Under the pieces are notes generated by a model, which was not told where the DNA came from, ran no database searches, and saw only the letters and a program-made list of their open reading frames with translations. DNA of 44,139 bases from RUG11247 sp045649485 (lineage in GTDB: Bacteria > Bacillota > Clostridia > Christensenellales > Aristaeellaceae): contig JAZRPZ010000115.1 of assembly GCA_045649485.1 (NCBI GenBank), forward strand, positions 1 through 44,139. The letters run 5' to 3'. A program made the translations under genes and the position numbers. Positions 41,332 through 44,139 of the stretch are shown piece after piece (positions within the stretch are counted from its first letter, which is position 1; every line of letters begins with the position of its first letter).

Positions 41332-44139
41332 ATGGACAAGTTCACAAATATGCTGAAACATCCTGAAACCGAATACAGACCCAGAAATTACTGGGGCTGG
41401 CTTGAGAATATAACTCCCGAAGAGACTGCCTGGCAGATAGAGAAAATGCACGAAGTCGGCCTCGGCGGCTTTGTTATGCATGCCCGCGGCGGACTCACCA
41501 TGCCCTATATGGGTGAGCAGTGGGTTGCAAGCGTAAAGACAATGATCGAGACAGGCAAAAAATACGGCATGGTCGCCATTGCAGATGATGAACATGGCTG
41601 GCCCAGCGGATTCGGCGCAGGCAAGGTAAACGGCCTTGGGGAGGAATATCAGCTGAAATACCTTCTGTGCGAAGAGATTCCCGCCGGTGAAGCCACTCTC
41701 GACAAATGCACCCTGGGTCTCTGGAAGAAGGATGATTACTCCCCCGTTTCCGAACCCGCACAGCTTGCTTCTGACACCATCCTTATACGCGTATATTACA
41801 AGATCGACCCCTTCTACGTAGACAACATGGATGCAAAGGTCGTTCGCGCCTTTATTGAAGCCTCCTACGAAGACTACAAGCACCACGTAGGCGAATCCTT
41901 CGGAGACGGACTCTACGGTATATTCTCCGATGAGCCGCAGGTGGCGCGCTACTCCACTCCCTGGTCTTTTATAATTCCCGATCTTTTCAAGGAGACCTAC
42001 GGTTACGACCTGCTGAATGCGATATATAAGATATTCTACGACGTACCCGGCTGCGAAAAGGTACGTTACGATATGTTCTGCCTTATGCAGAAATGCTTCG
42101 TGGAGAACTACGCAAAGCAGATATACGAATGGTGCGATGCAAACGGTCTGAAGTTCCTCGGACATACCTGCCTTGAAGACTTCCTGTATGAACAGATACG
42201 CAATTCCGTTGGTACCATGCCTTTTTATGAGTATATGCACGTACCCGGAATCGACTGGCTCTGCCGTATCGCACTCAACAACATGACTATACTTCAGCTC
42301 ACCTCCGCCGCTGCGCAGATGGGCAAAAAGCGTGTCCTTTCCGAAATGTACGGCTGCGCAGGCTGGAATGTATCTCTCGAAGAGCTCAAATGGATAGCTC
42401 AGTGGCAGGCAGTGCTTGGCGTAAACGATCAGCTGCAGCACCTTGGTCTGTATTCTCTCAGAGGTTCACGCAAGCGCGAATATCCCGCCTCGCTTTTCTA
42501 TCAGCAGCCTTGGTTTGAGAAATACGGTCCTTATAATGTATTCTTCGCCCGCATCAGCAAGCTCCTTTGCGAAACAAAGGCCGAAACTGATGTACTCCTT
42601 ATTCACCCCATGAAATCTGCGTATACCGATTATAACGGTTACGACTCTGCAAACTGCAAGAAACTTGAAGATGATTTCATCTCTCTTACAGACCTTCTGC
42701 TTTCCATGAACATTTCCCTTCACTACGGTGATGAAGTGCTTATGGCAAAGCACGGAAAGGTCGAAAACGGCAGACTTATTATCGGCTGCGAAAGCTACAA
42801 GACTGTGATGCTGCCTACGATGCGCACCATCGACAGGACAACATGCGCTCTGCTTGAACAATTCGCCGCACAGGGCGGTCGCGTTATAATCGCAGGCGAA
42901 GAGCCTACAATGCTCGAGGCCGTGAAGAGTGAATACGTGCAGAATCTCTGTGCAGGTTTTGAACACATCTCTCCCGAAAGATCCGCCATTGCTGCAGCCA
43001 TCACTCCCGATATATATGTTCGCAGAAAGACAGGCGAAAACAAGCTCGTATACATTTCACGCCGCAAATATGAAGACAGAAACATATACTATATCGTGAA
43101 CAACGATATAGATAACGGATGTGATTTTGCGCTCGTACGCAGGACCGATACTCCTCTTCGTGTATATGACCCCATTACCGGAGAGCTTTCATCCGATACA
43201 TTCAATACAGAGAATGTACACCTTGATGCCGTTGAATCTATTGTGCTTATTGAAGACACCGCCTGTGACAGCATCACCGGTGATACGCATGTCTTTACTG
43301 ACAGAATCAAACTTGACGGTAACTTCACTTTTGCCGGCGCAACCGACAATGTTCTTACTCTCGACAGATGCGCACTTTCCTTTGATGGAACAGTATACGA
43401 AGCTGAAGACAATCATCTCAATATTCAGCAGCGCCTTATCCGCGACAGCATGAACCGCGATATATGGCTGCGTTTCCGTTTCAATGTTGATGAAGTGCCC
43501 GTAGGTCAGCTGTATCTGCTTATCGAGAATCCCGAAAAGCATGAGATAAGCGTGAACGGCACATACATTCCTTCCGAATCGGTTGGCTGGGTTGTCGACA
43601 AGTGCATTGAAAAGCTTCCCATTACCGTGCAGAAAGGCGAAAACGAGATCATTCTAAAGCGTCGTTTTGAAAATTCGCCAAATGTATACAGGGTAAAGAA
43701 CGATCCCACCATCCATGAGGCTGAATCCAACAGAGTAACCGTTGAGACGGAGCTTGAAAGCATATACATCTACGGTCAGTTTGCTGTCAAAAACCGTGCC
43801 GATACAAAGGACACCGCACGCAGAACCATATGTACTGCAGGCGACTTCACGCTGACTGCGCTGCCTTCGGAAATCGATATCGATCGCATCGAGAAAAACG
43901 GTTTCCCGTTCTTTGCCGGCAGCATTACGCTCGAAAAGGAATTCAACATTGAAACCATCCCCTCAGACGCCAGACTCACCATCGGACGCCCCGATGCAAT
44001 TATTACTGAATTCCGCATCAACGATGCCGATGCAGGCATGCTGTTCTGGTCTCCCTATGAACTTGATATATCCGGAATGCTGAAGAAGGGAACCAACAAG
44101 CTGCAGATCACCCTCACCAACAGCTGCCGCAACATGTTC
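41332..44139 (+). CDS. GH106-like glycoside hydrolase (3' end outside window)
   Basis: 936 codons are open from ATG 41332 (AGGAGG upstream) to the right edge. The TIM-barrel motifs run in the same order as in the gene at 14979: ADDEHGWPSGFGAG (about 84-97), GIFSDEP with D200/E201, FLGHTCLEDF and SEMYGCAGW. ADDEHGWPSG is close to the GH106 form. A beta-rich middle and a C-terminal galactose-binding-like domain follow; the last residues (LTNSCRNMF) resemble the usual family end, so little is missing. No signal peptide. It probably acts on rhamnosides or related glycans; the exact sugar is unproven. Confidence 0.8.
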   Translation, partial: MDKFTNMLKHPETEYRPRNYWGWLENITPEETAWQIEKMHEVGLGGFVMHARGGLTMPYMGEQWVASVKTMIETGKKYGMVAIADDEHGWPSGFGAGKVNGLGEEYQLKYLLCEEIPAGEATLDKCTLGLWKKDDYSPVSEPAQLASDTILIRVYYKIDPFYVDNMDAKVVRAFIEASYEDYKHHVGESFGDGLYGIFSDEPQVARYSTPWSFIIPDLFKETYGYDLLNAIYKIFYDVPGCEKVRYDMFCLMQKCFVENYAKQIYEWCDANGLKFLGHTCLEDFLYEQIRNSVGTMPFYEYMHVPGIDWLCRIALNNMTILQLTSAAAQMGKKRVLSEMYGCAGWNVSLEELKWIAQWQAVLGVNDQLQHLGLYSLRGSRKREYPASLFYQQPWFEKYGPYNVFFARISKLLCETKAETDVLLIHPMKSAYTDYNGYDSANCKKLEDDFISLTDLLLSMNISLHYGDEVLMAKHGKVENGRLIIGCESYKTVMLPTMRTIDRTTCALLEQFAAQGGRVIIAGEEPTMLEAVKSEYVQNLCAGFEHISPERSAIAAAITPDIYVRRKTGENKLVYISRRKYEDRNIYYIVNNDIDNGCDFALVRRTDTPLRVYDPITGELSSDTFNTENVHLDAVESIVLIEDTACDSITGDTHVFTDRIKLDGNFTFAGATDNVLTLDRCALSFDGTVYEAEDNHLNIQQRLIRDSMNRDIWLRFRFNVDEVPVGQLYLLIENPEKHEISVNGTYIPSESVGWVVDKCIEKLPITVQKGENEIILKRRFENSPNVYRVKNDPTIHEAESNRVTVETELESIYIYGQFAVKNRADTKDTARRTICTAGDFTLTALPSEIDIDRIEKNGFPFFAGSITLEKEFNIETIPSDARLTIGRPDAIITEFRINDADAGMLFWSPYELDISGMLKKGTNKLQITLTNSCRNMF

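Noticed and set aside
1..44139. tRNA, rRNA, insertion sequences, prophage or integrase genes
   Set aside because: None seen on either strand; gene style and regulatory signals are uniform across the window, so no recent mobile insertion is supported.

Overview
The window looks like chromosome from an anaerobic member of the Bacillota (class Clostridia, probably a gut-associated lineage). The evidence is the strong GGAGG-type ribosome binding sites, vegetative TTGACA/TATAAT promoters with frequent extended -10 (TGnTATAAT) elements, intrinsic terminators at nearly every transcript end, a clostridial-type atp operon with two accessory membrane genes, and a secreted protein joining peptidoglycan-binding domains to Pro-Thr-Glu linkers. 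This lineage call is inference; no rRNA or other phylogenetic marker gene is present.

Layout. 1-4508 (-): most of a very large secreted protein, running off the left edge. 4715-7197 (+): a DUF2961/GH172-type glycosidase, an MscL channel with a zinc-ribbon tail, and an EamA transporter. 7285-9177 (-): a Tet(M)-like ribosome-associated GTPase. 9340-11894 (+): an M20 (PepV-like) dipeptidase and a BNR-propeller protein. 11973-13043 (-): a URO-D-like protein, divergent from a small membrane protein and a MATE exporter (13217-14804, +). 14979-20881 (+): an operon of a GH106-like glycosidase, an AraC regulator and a GH78 alpha-L-rhamnosidase. 20937-21789: a divergent XRE regulator / TM2-domain protein pair. 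21965-24067 (+): a GH36 alpha-galactosidase. 24118-31290 (-): the complete F1Fo ATP synthase operon (atpZ-like, atpI, atpB, E, F, H, A, G, D, C). 31538-32365 (-): a NIF3-like protein. 32500-33756 (+): a Gfo/Idh/MocA oxidoreductase. 33799-37827 (-): a GH38 alpha-mannosidase and an MFS transporter. 38030-41210 (+): an unassigned glycosidase-like protein and an M42 aminopeptidase. 41332-end (+): a second GH106-like glycosidase, cut by the right edge.

How the genes fit together. Seven probable glycosidases plus a sugar-type oxidoreductase lie among housekeeping genes. None of them shows a signal peptide, so they probably act in the cytoplasm on imported short glycans or plant glycosides, with rhamnose, galactose and mannose as likely sugars. 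The two peptidases would give the same kind of intracellular salvage for peptides. Most of the glycosidases form single-gene or short transcripts, and several promoters carry different palindromes in or beside the -35/-10 spacer, which suggests local repressors rather than one regulon.

The most noteworthy points are these: a c-subunit with two carboxylates (E34 and E67) that suggests a Na+-coupled ATP synthase; an a-subunit with about 67 extra residues between the essential Arg and the last helix; a Tet(M)-like GTPase that lacks the drug-displacing loop sequence and is apparently read from a leaderless mRNA; a glycosidase-like protein that matches no family I can name; and the promoter-embedded palindromes.
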